A DNA stretch of 64,000 bases from JAFECT01 sp035551675. GTDB lineage: Bacteria > Pseudomonadota > Alphaproteobacteria > Caulobacterales > Caulobacteraceae. Positions 1 to 7,043 of this stretch are shown here, one piece after another. The notes beneath the pieces are model-generated. The model worked only from the letters and a program-made list of their open reading frames with translations. It was not told where the DNA came from and made no database searches. Made by a program: the position numbers and the translations under genes. The DNA lies in contig DASZMV010000022.1 in assembly GCA_035551675.1 (NCBI GenBank), forward strand, positions 37,611 to 101,610, read 5' to 3'. The first letter of the stretch is position 1, and each line of letters starts with the position of its first letter.

Positions 1-51
1 TCGTATGAGCGGACCAAAGAGTCCATGGACGTGGCCGCGCCACGACGTTGA
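1..51 (+). CDS. Possible C-terminal tail of an upstream gene (partial)
   Basis: Frame 1 is open from the first base and ends in a TGA at 49-51, giving a 16-residue tail (ending VAAPRR). It directly precedes a GTG-started frame at 55. It is too short to judge and may be chance. Confidence 0.2.
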   Translation, partial: SYERTKESMDVAAPRR

Positions 52-54
52 CGA

Positions 55-504
55 GTGGGTCCGGCGCCAAGTTCGGAACCTAACTCGCTATTATCGGGCG
101 TCCGACCAATGAAACCCGCAGACCTCGCGAACTACATTCGCCGGGAGACGCCCGGAATCTGGAACCGCTTGTTCGCGCCCACCTACTATAGCTTCGCGTC
201 GCCGTGGGTTCCCGCAAGCGGCAAAAGCCCAGCAAAGAAGCTTGCCTTACTCGCGCAGAACATAATCTCGAATCTTTTGTACGGTCTCGACGAAGAATGG
301 GCGTGCGATCTCGACGGCGAACCCGACCGACCTACGGCTCTAATCCTTAGCAACAGGAACCAGGTCAAAACCGTGTCGCTCAAATTTACCCCGAAGGTCC
401 TCTATATCGGCCGCGTCCCGATCTATCTGCGAGGCAGAAGCTGCGGAGCGACGGCGACTGACGCTATCGCGAGTCAAGCCGGCGCGTATTTCGGAATTGG
501 GTAG
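55..504 (+). CDS. Hypothetical protein in the integrative element
   Basis: A 149-residue frame opens with GTG at 55. An alternative ATG at 109 would give 131 residues beginning MKPADLANYIRRE. No clear Shine-Dalgarno sequence precedes either. The protein looks soluble, with a tryptophan- and tyrosine-rich centre (WNRLFAPTYYSFASPW) and no signal peptide or membrane segment. I do not recognise the family. It lies upstream of the primase-helicase on the same strand with only short gaps, so it may belong to the element's replication operon. Confidence 0.5.
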   Translation: MGPAPSSEPNSLLSGVRPMKPADLANYIRRETPGIWNRLFAPTYYSFASPWVPASGKSPAKKLALLAQNIISNLLYGLDEEWACDLDGEPDRPTALILSNRNQVKTVSLKFTPKVLYIGRVPIYLRGRSCGATATDAIASQAGAYFGIG

Positions 505-511
505 CTCTTCG

Positions 512-634
512 ATGTGCCACGACCCGCCTGCACCGATCCAGCCGCCATCGCCTGAGCGAAAGCCAAAGCAAGTCGAGGAATGGCGGGACGGCGAACCGCC
601 AGAAATCCCGCCGGTCTTCGAACTGCAAGCCTAA
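512..634 (+). CDS. Small proline-rich ORF (40 residues)
   Basis: ATG at 512 opens a 40-codon frame ending TAA at 632-634, filling the gap between the preceding hypothetical gene and the primase-helicase. The product is proline- and glutamate-rich (MCHDPPAPIQPPSPERKPKQ at the start, then EEWRDGEPPEIPPVFELQA). There is no strong ribosome binding site. The position in a same-strand series supports a real gene, but its length and composition make chance possible. Confidence 0.3.
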   Translation: MCHDPPAPIQPPSPERKPKQVEEWRDGEPPEIPPVFELQA

Positions 635-697
635 CCCTTCCATCAACTCAATCCAGCATCACGCCGTAAGGTCCCCGCCTGCGGCGAACGAGCCCCC

Positions 698-3421
698 ATG
701 TCTGTACCCAACCTACAAGAAACCTACGGCGACGCCCGCGTTATTGGACACTATGACGAAAACGCGGGCGTTCTTGCGCGACCGTTCATTGTGTCTTTCG
801 GCTCCAGCCGGGAGTCGACACGCTGGGCGCCGAAGGAAGTTCCTCTTGGGCAATTCGTCGCCCTCTTATGCCAGCACAAGGAAGGCAAAAAGGACGGCCT
901 GAGCTTCGTGCTCGGCGATATGGTCCCTGGGCGCCGATTGAAGACGGCGGTTAAGACGCTCTATGGGGTCGGGCTCGATATCGACGTGGGCACGCCCGCA
1001 CATGTCATCGACTCGGCGCTCGAAAGCCTCGGCTGCCTCGCAGTGAGGTATACGACTCACTCACACCTAAAGACGAAGACCGAGTTCAAGAAAGACCGCG
1101 TTCTAAAATGGGCGGAATCGCACGCGGGCGGCGCCGAAATCGACGACGACCTCTTGCGCGAGTTCATCGCTGCCGAGGAGAATTGGCATGCGACTATCGT
1201 CGATAGCGTCAGCTACGACGGTGACGTGCACCAGCCCGGGGGCGTCATGGCCGTTGCTACCCACGCGCCTATCCCGAAACACCGTATCGTCGTCCCGTTC
1301 GCTGAGCCGTACATAATCAGCGACGAAGGGAAGACACAGGCTGAAGCCATGAAGCGCTGGGGAGAGGTCCCTAGGGCGCTCGCCGAGCGCTTGCGGCTGC
1401 CGTTGGACAAGAGCTGCCTTGACCCATCGCGCCTTTTCTACCTGCCGCGCCACGCCAAGGGAAAGCGGTTCGATATCACACTGGTCTCAGGGCGTTTGTT
1501 CGACTGGCGCGATCTCGACCTTACGAATTGGGCCGAGATAAACGCGCGAGTCAGCGGGAAAGCTGGCGGCAAATCGACAACGGACAGCGGACGGAAACTA
1601 GGTCGGTGGTCGAAACGGGCCGCGCACCTGTTCTTAGTTCGACAGGCCATTGACGAACACTGCCCCGACCATATTCGCAACGAGACCAGCCAAGGAGTCG
1701 AGATACTTTGTCCGTTCGACGAAAACCACTCGAACGCGGGCGATCCAGACGACCGAGCCTGCCTCGCCGTCGACGCCGGCGACGGCCCGAGCGACTTTTT
1801 CACCGTGACATGCCGTCACGAGAGTTGCCGAAGCCGGACAAACCTCGACATGCTTGGAAAGATGCTCGACGACGGGTGGCTGCCCGAAAGCGTCCTAGAA
1901 GACGCGGCCTACCGGCCGTTGACCGACGACGCAGAAGCGCACAAGGCCGAAGGGCTGGCGCCCTCGCCCGACAAGGCCGCTAAGTTCGAATTCGACAAAG
2001 AGCCCGAACTTGTAGAGGCGATCAATTCAAAGTTCGCGGTAGTGAAAGTCGGCGCGTCGGCTCGCGTCCTTCATGTAGCCGATGACGGTGAAATCGAATT
2101 CCTGACGAAAGAAGGTGCCGCTATGTGGTTGGCCCCTTATCGCTACCTCATGGACGTGGGCACGGCGCAGAAGCCCGGTTTCAAATCCGTTGACGGGTTT
2201 TCGACTTGGCTAAAGTCGCCCGATCGGCGCCAATACGACCGCGTGGTTTTTTCGCCGGGGCGTCCAACCACGGCGAACCACTACAACCTATGGCGAGGGT
2301 TCGGCGTCGAAGCCCGGCCGGGGACCTGGGACCTTATGCGGCGCCACCTTTTTGCGGTGGTCTGCGCCGGGGATTTCGCAAACTACACGTGGTTGCTCTG
2401 CTGGCTTTCCCAACTCGTTTCCGAACCTTGGGATAAGCGCGGAACGGCCGTTGTGCTGCGCGGCCCGAAGGGGACGGGTAAGAGCACGGTGGGCGACTGG
2501 TTGGCGCGCATATTCGGCGCGCACGCTGTGCCGATCAGCTCGCCGCGCTCTCTTGTCGGGAATTTCAACGCTCACTTTGAGCGCGCCGTGATTGCGCTCG
2601 TCGAGGAAGGCTTTTGGGCTGGCGACAAAGCCTCCGAGGGCGTCCTTAAGCACCTTGTCACGGCGCCGCTTATTCAAGTGGAGCGGAAGGGATTGGACGC
2701 CCTGACCGTCGACAACTTCACCCGCATCTTGGTCACGAGTAACCAGGACTGGGTTGTCCCTGCGACGCAGGATGAGCGCCGCTTCCTCGTGTTGGATGTG
2801 AGCGACGTACACAAACAGGACACGGGGTACTTCGCGGCGCTTCGCGCTGAGGCGGACTCCGGCGGCCTTGAGGCGATGCTTTGGGACCTCTTGCATTTCG
2901 ACTTTGAACAAGTGGACCTCCGCAACCCACCGAAGACGGCGGGGCTCGCCGCCCAGGTCGCGGAGTCGTTCTCACGTGAAATGCGGTGGTGGTATTCCGT
3001 CCTTTCGGACGGCGCCTTTCCCGGGCACGACGGCCAAACGATTGCCGACTGGCCTGAGCCGTCGAGACGCGCCGATCTGGACGCGACCATAAGCCGGTCC
3101 GTGGTTGCCGAGTCCTATGCCCAGTCGGTCGGTGACGTTGGAGGGGGGCGTGCCAATCAAACGAACCTCGGGAAGCTTCTGCGGCGCGTGCTGCCTGGGC
3201 GCGAGATTGAGGGGCCGCGAGTAAGCGCCGTAGACGGCCGTACGCGAACCTATCGCCTCCCGCCGCTGGAACAGGCACGGGCAGCGTTCGAAGGGCTCAC
3301 GGGCGTCTGCTTCGACCCTAGCGACGCCTGTGCGCTCCGGGGTGGCGAGAGCCGTTCCCTGGACGCCTGGGTCAAAGGGGTACGGCCGTTCTTCGCCGGC
3401 TTGCCGTTCATGTCCGACTGA
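698..3421 (+). CDS. Primase-helicase (AEP-like primase, zinc ribbon, DUF5906-type helicase)
   Basis: A 907-residue replication protein. The N-terminal third has features of an archaeo-eukaryotic-type primase: a GLDID motif with D94 and D96 (metal-binding motif I) and a THSH motif around 120-123 (motif II). A Cys/His cluster (C338, H344, C372, C377) looks like a zinc ribbon. The C-terminal part is a superfamily-3-like helicase of the DUF5906 kind, with Walker A GPKGTGKST around residues 589-597 (K595) followed by conserved acidic and Asn-containing segments (IALVEEG, ILVTSNQDW). Such proteins initiate replication of satellites, prophages and integrative plasmids. An iteron-like repeat cluster begins 17 bp after its stop codon, as expected if it recognises its own origin. 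The domain reading is good; the element-specific role is inferred. Confidence 0.85.
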   Translation: MSVPNLQETYGDARVIGHYDENAGVLARPFIVSFGSSRESTRWAPKEVPLGQFVALLCQHKEGKKDGLSFVLGDMVPGRRLKTAVKTLYGVGLDIDVGTPAHVIDSALESLGCLAVRYTTHSHLKTKTEFKKDRVLKWAESHAGGAEIDDDLLREFIAAEENWHATIVDSVSYDGDVHQPGGVMAVATHAPIPKHRIVVPFAEPYIISDEGKTQAEAMKRWGEVPRALAERLRLPLDKSCLDPSRLFYLPRHAKGKRFDITLVSGRLFDWRDLDLTNWAEINARVSGKAGGKSTTDSGRKLGRWSKRAAHLFLVRQAIDEHCPDHIRNETSQGVEILCPFDENHSNAGDPDDRACLAVDAGDGPSDFFTVTCRHESCRSRTNLDMLGKMLDDGWLPESVLEDAAYRPLTDDAEAHKAEGLAPSPDKAAKFEFDKEPELVEAINSKFAVVKVGASARVLHVADDGEIEFLTKEGAAMWLAPYRYLMDVGTAQKPGFKSVDGFSTWLKSPDRRQYDRVVFSPGRPTTANHYNLWRGFGVEARPGTWDLMRRHLFAVVCAGDFANYTWLLCWLSQLVSEPWDKRGTAVVLRGPKGTGKSTVGDWLARIFGAHAVPISSPRSLVGNFNAHFERAVIALVEEGFWAGDKASEGVLKHLVTAPLIQVERKGLDALTVDNFTRILVTSNQDWVVPATQDERRFLVLDVSDVHKQDTGYFAALRAEADSGGLEAMLWDLLHFDFEQVDLRNPPKTAGLAAQVAESFSREMRWWYSVLSDGAFPGHDGQTIADWPEPSRRADLDATISRSVVAESYAQSVGDVGGGRANQTNLGKLLRRVLPGREIEGPRVSAVDGRTRTYRLPPLEQARAAFEGLTGVCFDPSDACALRGGESRSLDAWVKGVRPFFAGLPFMSD

Positions 3422-3437
3422 CGGTGGTCAGGCTCGG

Positions 3438-3664
3438 GGTTGGACGTAGGTTGGACACTCGGATTCCTTTGTATGGCAAGGCGTTCCGGGTCGTCGTCCA
3501 ACTTGCCCGACCTGTCCGACCGGACGGCGCGCCCCCCGGTAGGGCGGCAGATGGCGGTCACTGGTCACGACCTCTGATTAGGTTGGACTAGTTGGACAGG
3601 TTGGACGGACCCTTGAAATCCCTTAATGCACAACGGAATCCCAGCGGCCAACCTGCGTCCAACT
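3438..3664. repeat. Iteron-like cluster of (G/A)GTTGGAC, candidate replication origin
   Basis: GGTTGGAC occurs at 3438, 3449, 3581 and 3599, and AGTTGGAC at 3590. The reverse form GTCCAACT occurs at 3496 and 3657. The last three direct copies are spaced 9 bp apart and the first two 11 bp apart. The cluster sits between the primase-helicase stop and the convergent MltR-like gene and contains A/T-richer patches (about 3461-3475 and 3612-3632). Replicator proteins of P4-type elements bind short iterons at their origin, so an origin function is plausible. A further single reverse copy (GTCCAACC) lies at 5394 inside a small gene. Confidence 0.65.
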
Positions 3665-3669
3665 GGGGG

Positions 3670-4326
3670 TCAGTCGCCACTCCCGGTGCTTTCACCTTGG
3701 CTGCCCGCCAGCGCCTTAGTCTGGTACTGGGAAATAGAGGCGTTAACTTCGTCCGCGAATTTCTGCATACCGTCAAAGACCATATTCATCTTTTCTACAA
3801 ATTCTCTCACAGCGACCCCGATTGCCTTAAAATCTATCCCGTGGGCAATAAACCGGAGCCAGTACCAAAAACATAGCGCCCCGTACGTCTGCCGGCGGTT
3901 AAAGGATTCATCTCTAACCATTACCCAATTCTCTAAATTCATGGAATCTAGTTCGTCAGCGACCTCCGGCGTGTCAAAGGTTACTGCCCAAATGGCGTGA
4001 GCTACAGCGTTTCGAATGTGCCGGATCAGTTCTAAGCGCTTGCGGTCCTCGTCATCTATAATTCCCATCGCGTGGGCGACTTTGATTTTCGCCGCGAAAG
4101 TAACGAAAGGCGCGCTTTCGCCGTCGAATAACTCGCGCTGGCGACCCTTGTTCTTTAATTCGTGCAGAATAGCTCGTCTCAAACCATTGTCTACGTAGGC
4201 AGCGCCCAATAATGCGACCGTCGCGTCAGCGCTATCCTTACTCGTTAACAGCTCTAGAGCCGCAGCGATCTGCTCCCCATCTGGTTCGCGCCTTGATAGG
4301 TCGCGCACTTTTGCTTTCTTACCCAT
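3670..4326 (-). CDS. MltR-like protein
   Basis: A 218-residue protein if started at the ATG at 4326 (MGKKAKVRDLSRRE). An in-frame start at 4455 would add 43 residues of poor, cysteine-rich composition and run through the inverted repeat at 4409-4432, so the shorter start is preferred. The centre carries the pattern of the MltR family (mannitol operon repressor-like): a helix with AAYVDNGLR, then LFDGESAPFVTFAAKIKVAHAMG and RLELIRHIRNAVAHA. Family members other than E. coli MltR are mostly uncharacterised and are common in mobile islands, so a role in mannitol control should not be assumed. It is divergent from the serine recombinase and convergent with the primase-helicase. Confidence 0.6.
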   Translation of the reverse strand: MGKKAKVRDLSRREPDGEQIAAALELLTSKDSADATVALLGAAYVDNGLRRAILHELKNKGRQRELFDGESAPFVTFAAKIKVAHAMGIIDDEDRKRLELIRHIRNAVAHAIWAVTFDTPEVADELDSMNLENWVMVRDESFNRRQTYGALCFWYWLRFIAHGIDFKAIGVAVREFVEKMNMVFDGMQKFADEVNASISQYQTKALAGSQGESTGSGD

Positions 4327-4408
4327 TCGAATGCTTTCGTGACTACGGGCCCGGCCGTTCACACTCCAAAACATAGGCGCCTCCAGGCACACGCGCCAAG
4401 CGGCACCT

Positions 4409-4432
4409 GTCCGCTTGCAGTAGCAAGCGGAC
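4409..4432. promoter_or_regulatory. Perfect inverted repeat between divergent genes
   Basis: GTCCGCTTGC and GCAAGCGGAC form perfect 10-bp arms around the 4-base spacer AGTA. The site is 48 bp upstream of the serine recombinase start and 83 bp upstream of the MltR-like start. It may be an operator for one of these genes, a recombinase-binding site or an attenuator hairpin. There is no T-run for a typical terminator. Confidence 0.5.
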
Positions 4433-4480
4433 GGTGCTACGGGATCGACACGCAAGCGAACAAGCAGACAAGGGGCTCGA

Positions 4481-5143
4481 ATGGCCGTTTATGGGTATTG
4501 CCGCGTCTCGACGCAGGCCCAGTCCGACGAAGGCGAAAGCCTCGCCGTCCAAGAGCGCCAATTGCAGGGCTGGTGCCAGATGCACGGCCACACACTCGAC
4601 CGGGTGTTCGTCGAGCGCGGAGTAAGCGGGTCTATCCCCGTGGCCGAACGTCTCGAAGGCGCGAAGCTGTGGGCCGCGATGAAAAAGGGCGACATGATCG
4701 TTGCCGCGAAACTTGATCGCCTATTCCGATCCGCGCTCGACGCCCTGCAAACGGTGGAGAAGTTGAAGGAGCGCGGGGTCTCACTCGTGTTGCTCGACCT
4801 GGGCGGCGACATATCCGGCAACGGCTTGTCGAAGCTGTTCCTGACTATCGCCGCCGCTTTTGCGGAAGCCGAACGCGACCGCATCCGCGAACGCATCGTG
4901 ACTGTGAAGCGGGACCAGAAGAGCCGAGGTCGCTATCTCGGGGGCAAAGTCCCGTTCGGTTACCGCGTCGAAGACGGCGCCCTTGTTAAGGTCGCGGAGG
5001 AACAACACGTCATTGCCGCCGCCAAAGCGTTGCGTGCCAATGCGCTGCCGCTTCGTTCGATCCAGGCTGCGCTAGCGGCGCACCACGGCTGCAAGCTCTC
5101 GCTCGACGCTCTGAGCCGCATCCTGAGCGGGCCGCCGGCGTAA
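4481..5143 (+). CDS. Serine recombinase (resolvase/invertase family)
   Basis: A 220-residue site-specific recombinase. The N-terminal catalytic domain begins YGYCRVST with the nucleophile S10 and R8, followed by the conserved AKLDRLFRS block near residues 72-80 and the long helix ending AEAERDRIRERI. The C-terminal part (GGKVPFGYRV, then a short helix-turn-helix ending in ALSRILSG) resembles the DNA-binding tail of resolvases and small invertases. It may resolve multimers, invert a segment or assist excision of the element. The inverted repeat at 4409-4432 is a possible target or operator. It is preceded by a divergent promoter region of about 150 bp. Confidence 0.9.
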   Translation: MAVYGYCRVSTQAQSDEGESLAVQERQLQGWCQMHGHTLDRVFVERGVSGSIPVAERLEGAKLWAAMKKGDMIVAAKLDRLFRSALDALQTVEKLKERGVSLVLLDLGGDISGNGLSKLFLTIAAAFAEAERDRIRERIVTVKRDQKSRGRYLGGKVPFGYRVEDGALVKVAEEQHVIAAAKALRANALPLRSIQAALAAHHGCKLSLDALSRILSGPPA

Positions 5144-5377
5144 CCCTGTTTCTAACGCTTGTTGCTCGTGACGCGCCTCGCGGCTTAAGTCGCCTCGCAC
5201 GTCTGCGCCCCGCGTCGAACCGGCGCGAAAAGGAGGACGCGCCGATTTCACGACGCCGCACCTGGCAGAATGCCTGCGCACCGCCCTTCAAAATTTGTGC
5301 GGGGGGACCCAAAGGCCCCCACCATCGCGAAATTTTTTCGAGCGCCCTCTCACGTACGGATGATGAATCGCGGTCGC

Positions 5378-5617
5378 CTATTTAACGCGCCCTGTCCAAC
5401 CGCCTGACGGTTCAACTCGCGGCATAAAAAAACGCGCCTCGCCTGTCACGGTGTAGGCCGCTACGTCCAGCATGACCAAAAGCTCCGCAAGCGCCCGATA
5501 CGACGGACTTGAGGGCCTGTAGGTGCGTTGCATGTCGATAATCGCCCTATGAAACGGGCGGAGTTCGTCAAAGGCTTTCTGAGGGTTGGAAAGCCCGGGG
5601 TATCGAACGGGGACCAT
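5378..5617 (-). CDS. Small hypothetical protein (79 residues)
   Basis: The ATG at 5617 is preceded by GAGG at 7-base spacing (CGAGGTCGTCC-ATG), which favours it over the longer in-frame start at 5683. The product has a mostly helical centre (PQKAFDELRPFHRAIIDM, YRALAELLVMLDVAAYTV) and no signal peptide. The family is not recognised. It is divergent from the DUF2806 gene. Its 3' end contains one copy of the iteron-like octamer in reverse orientation (GTCCAACC at 5394). Confidence 0.5.
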   Translation of the reverse strand: MVPVRYPGLSNPQKAFDELRPFHRAIIDMQRTYRPSSPSYRALAELLVMLDVAAYTVTGEARFFMPRVEPSGGWTGRVK

Positions 5618-5754
5618 GGACGACCTCGATGATTGTTCTGTTTTTGTTCTCCCGCTCAGTGAGCCCGAAGTCAAGCGCGGCACACCGGCGTTGAGAAGCG
5701 AGGCGACGCTGGGCTACAACTTGGCGACGCGTGTTGGAACGGGCGGGGAAAGCA

Positions 5755-6837
5755 ATGTCTGAGGACGGAAAGAGGCAGGATAACCCCGCGAGAGCCGAAA
5801 CCCTGCCCGCGAAAGCTAAAAGTGCGAAGATGGGGAACGTACCGGCGAAGACGGAGAATGCGCTCGACCGCGAAGTGTCGATCAAAGCTCATATCGACGA
5901 GTCCGGCCTGACCGTTGGCGGCAAGAGCCGCGCACTAGCTGCTTTAGATCAGTTGGTGGGCGGCCTCGTGGGGATACCTGGCGGAATTGCCGAGGGGTAT
6001 CGCCGTCGCGCCGAACTGCGGAGGGCAATCTTGGAGCAACAGTTAGAGAACGACCTAGCGATCCTACGCGAAAACACGGGGCTGTCACCTTTCGGCACCC
6101 TGACGCAAGAGCGAGTCCTGAGGGAGGAATACCGCAGACAAGAAAATAGAATGTTGGTCTGGCAGGCGGCGGAAGAACATCTCGCATTGCCTTCTCCGGA
6201 CCAGGAAAAGCCCACACCGGATCAAGACGAGAGCAAAGATCAAATCGACCCAGATTGGTTGAATCGCTTCGGCTCGTTTGCGCAGGATGTGTCGAACGAA
6301 GACCTTCAACGAGTGTGGGGTCGGCTCTTAGCCGGAGAAATCAACAAGCCACACACTATTTCGATATCAACGCTGCGGATTCTAGCCGAGTTGGATTCCG
6401 ATGTGGCGACGATGTTTCAGTCGCTATATGCCCGAACAGTAAATGGCTATGCTCTGAGGAAAGACAGGCAAGACGGCGGAGAGTCTTACGAAGATTTAGC
6501 CGCAATGGAGGACGCCGGACTAATCCAGACTAGTGCCTTCCTCTCCGTCGAAATCAGGCCCGAAACCGACGGGTTCGGATACGTAGTCGGGAAGACGCAC
6601 TTGATGCGTGTCGCCTTCGCGGAAGAGTCGAACAAGCTAATTAGCTTCCCCGCAGTCGTGCTGTCGAGAGCGGGCAAGCAATTGGGCTCGATCCTGGAGA
6701 ACGATGAACTTAGGGCATTTCGCGAGATAGGGCCGACCCTTAAGCCGGTTGATAAAGTGGAAATCTGCAAAATCAAAGCGCGATACGGAGACCAACTCTT
6801 TTGGGACGTACTTGAGACCCTGCCGTCAAATCACTAA
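5755..6837 (+). CDS. DUF2806-type protein
   Basis: A 360-residue protein from the ATG at 5755, preceded by GGGGAAAG at suitable spacing; an ATG at 5731 is also in frame but has no such signal. After a charged N-terminus, a Gly-rich hydrophobic stretch (LVGGLVGIPGGIAEGY, roughly residues 69-84) is followed by a long charged helix. The centre has the DUF2806/TIGR03899-like signature DPDWLNRFGSFAQDVSNEDLQ and then VWGRLLAGEI. Members of this family are scattered in bacteria, often on islands, and their biochemical function is not established to my knowledge. As the largest cargo gene that is neither replication nor recombination, it is a candidate host-interaction or defence gene; that is inference from context only. 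Its 3' end overlaps the convergent small gene by 4 bp. Confidence 0.65.
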   Translation: MSEDGKRQDNPARAETLPAKAKSAKMGNVPAKTENALDREVSIKAHIDESGLTVGGKSRALAALDQLVGGLVGIPGGIAEGYRRRAELRRAILEQQLENDLAILRENTGLSPFGTLTQERVLREEYRRQENRMLVWQAAEEHLALPSPDQEKPTPDQDESKDQIDPDWLNRFGSFAQDVSNEDLQRVWGRLLAGEINKPHTISISTLRILAELDSDVATMFQSLYARTVNGYALRKDRQDGGESYEDLAAMEDAGLIQTSAFLSVEIRPETDGFGYVVGKTHLMRVAFAEESNKLISFPAVVLSRAGKQLGSILENDELRAFREIGPTLKPVDKVEICKIKARYGDQLFWDVLETLPSNH

Positions 6838-7019
6838 ACGCTCGGAGCAGTAGATGCCGCTTCGATCACTTGGCCCAACTCGCCGTACAGGTCCGCGATC
6901 TCGCGGACCGCAGCCTCAGGCGCCCCGTATGAAAGTTCGTGAATGCGCCCCGTTAGCTCGATAAGTCGCGCGTGCGCGTCGCGCTGAGCCCGCGCGGTGG
7001 TCAGACAAATCGGCATCAT
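6834..7019 (-). CDS. Small helical protein downstream of the integrase (61 residues)
   Basis: Begins with two consecutive ATG codons at 7019 and 7016, preceded by AAAAAGGGGAG, a strong ribosome binding site. It follows the integrase stop (7044) by 24 bp on the same strand, so it is probably co-transcribed with it. The product is predicted mostly helical (ARAQRDAHARLIELTGRIHE, then VREIADLYGELGQVIEAA), with no signal peptide. It has no obvious excisionase-type helix-turn-helix, and the family is not recognised. Confidence 0.6.
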   Translation of the reverse strand: MMPICLTTARAQRDAHARLIELTGRIHELSYGAPEAAVREIADLYGELGQVIEAASTAPSV

Positions 7020-7043
7020 GATGCTCCCCTTTTTCCGCCAGCT

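Noticed and set aside
5230..5388. Open frame behind AAAAGGAGG near 5230
   Set aside because: The SD-like string is followed by ATT rather than a usual start codon, and the translation has no convincing features.
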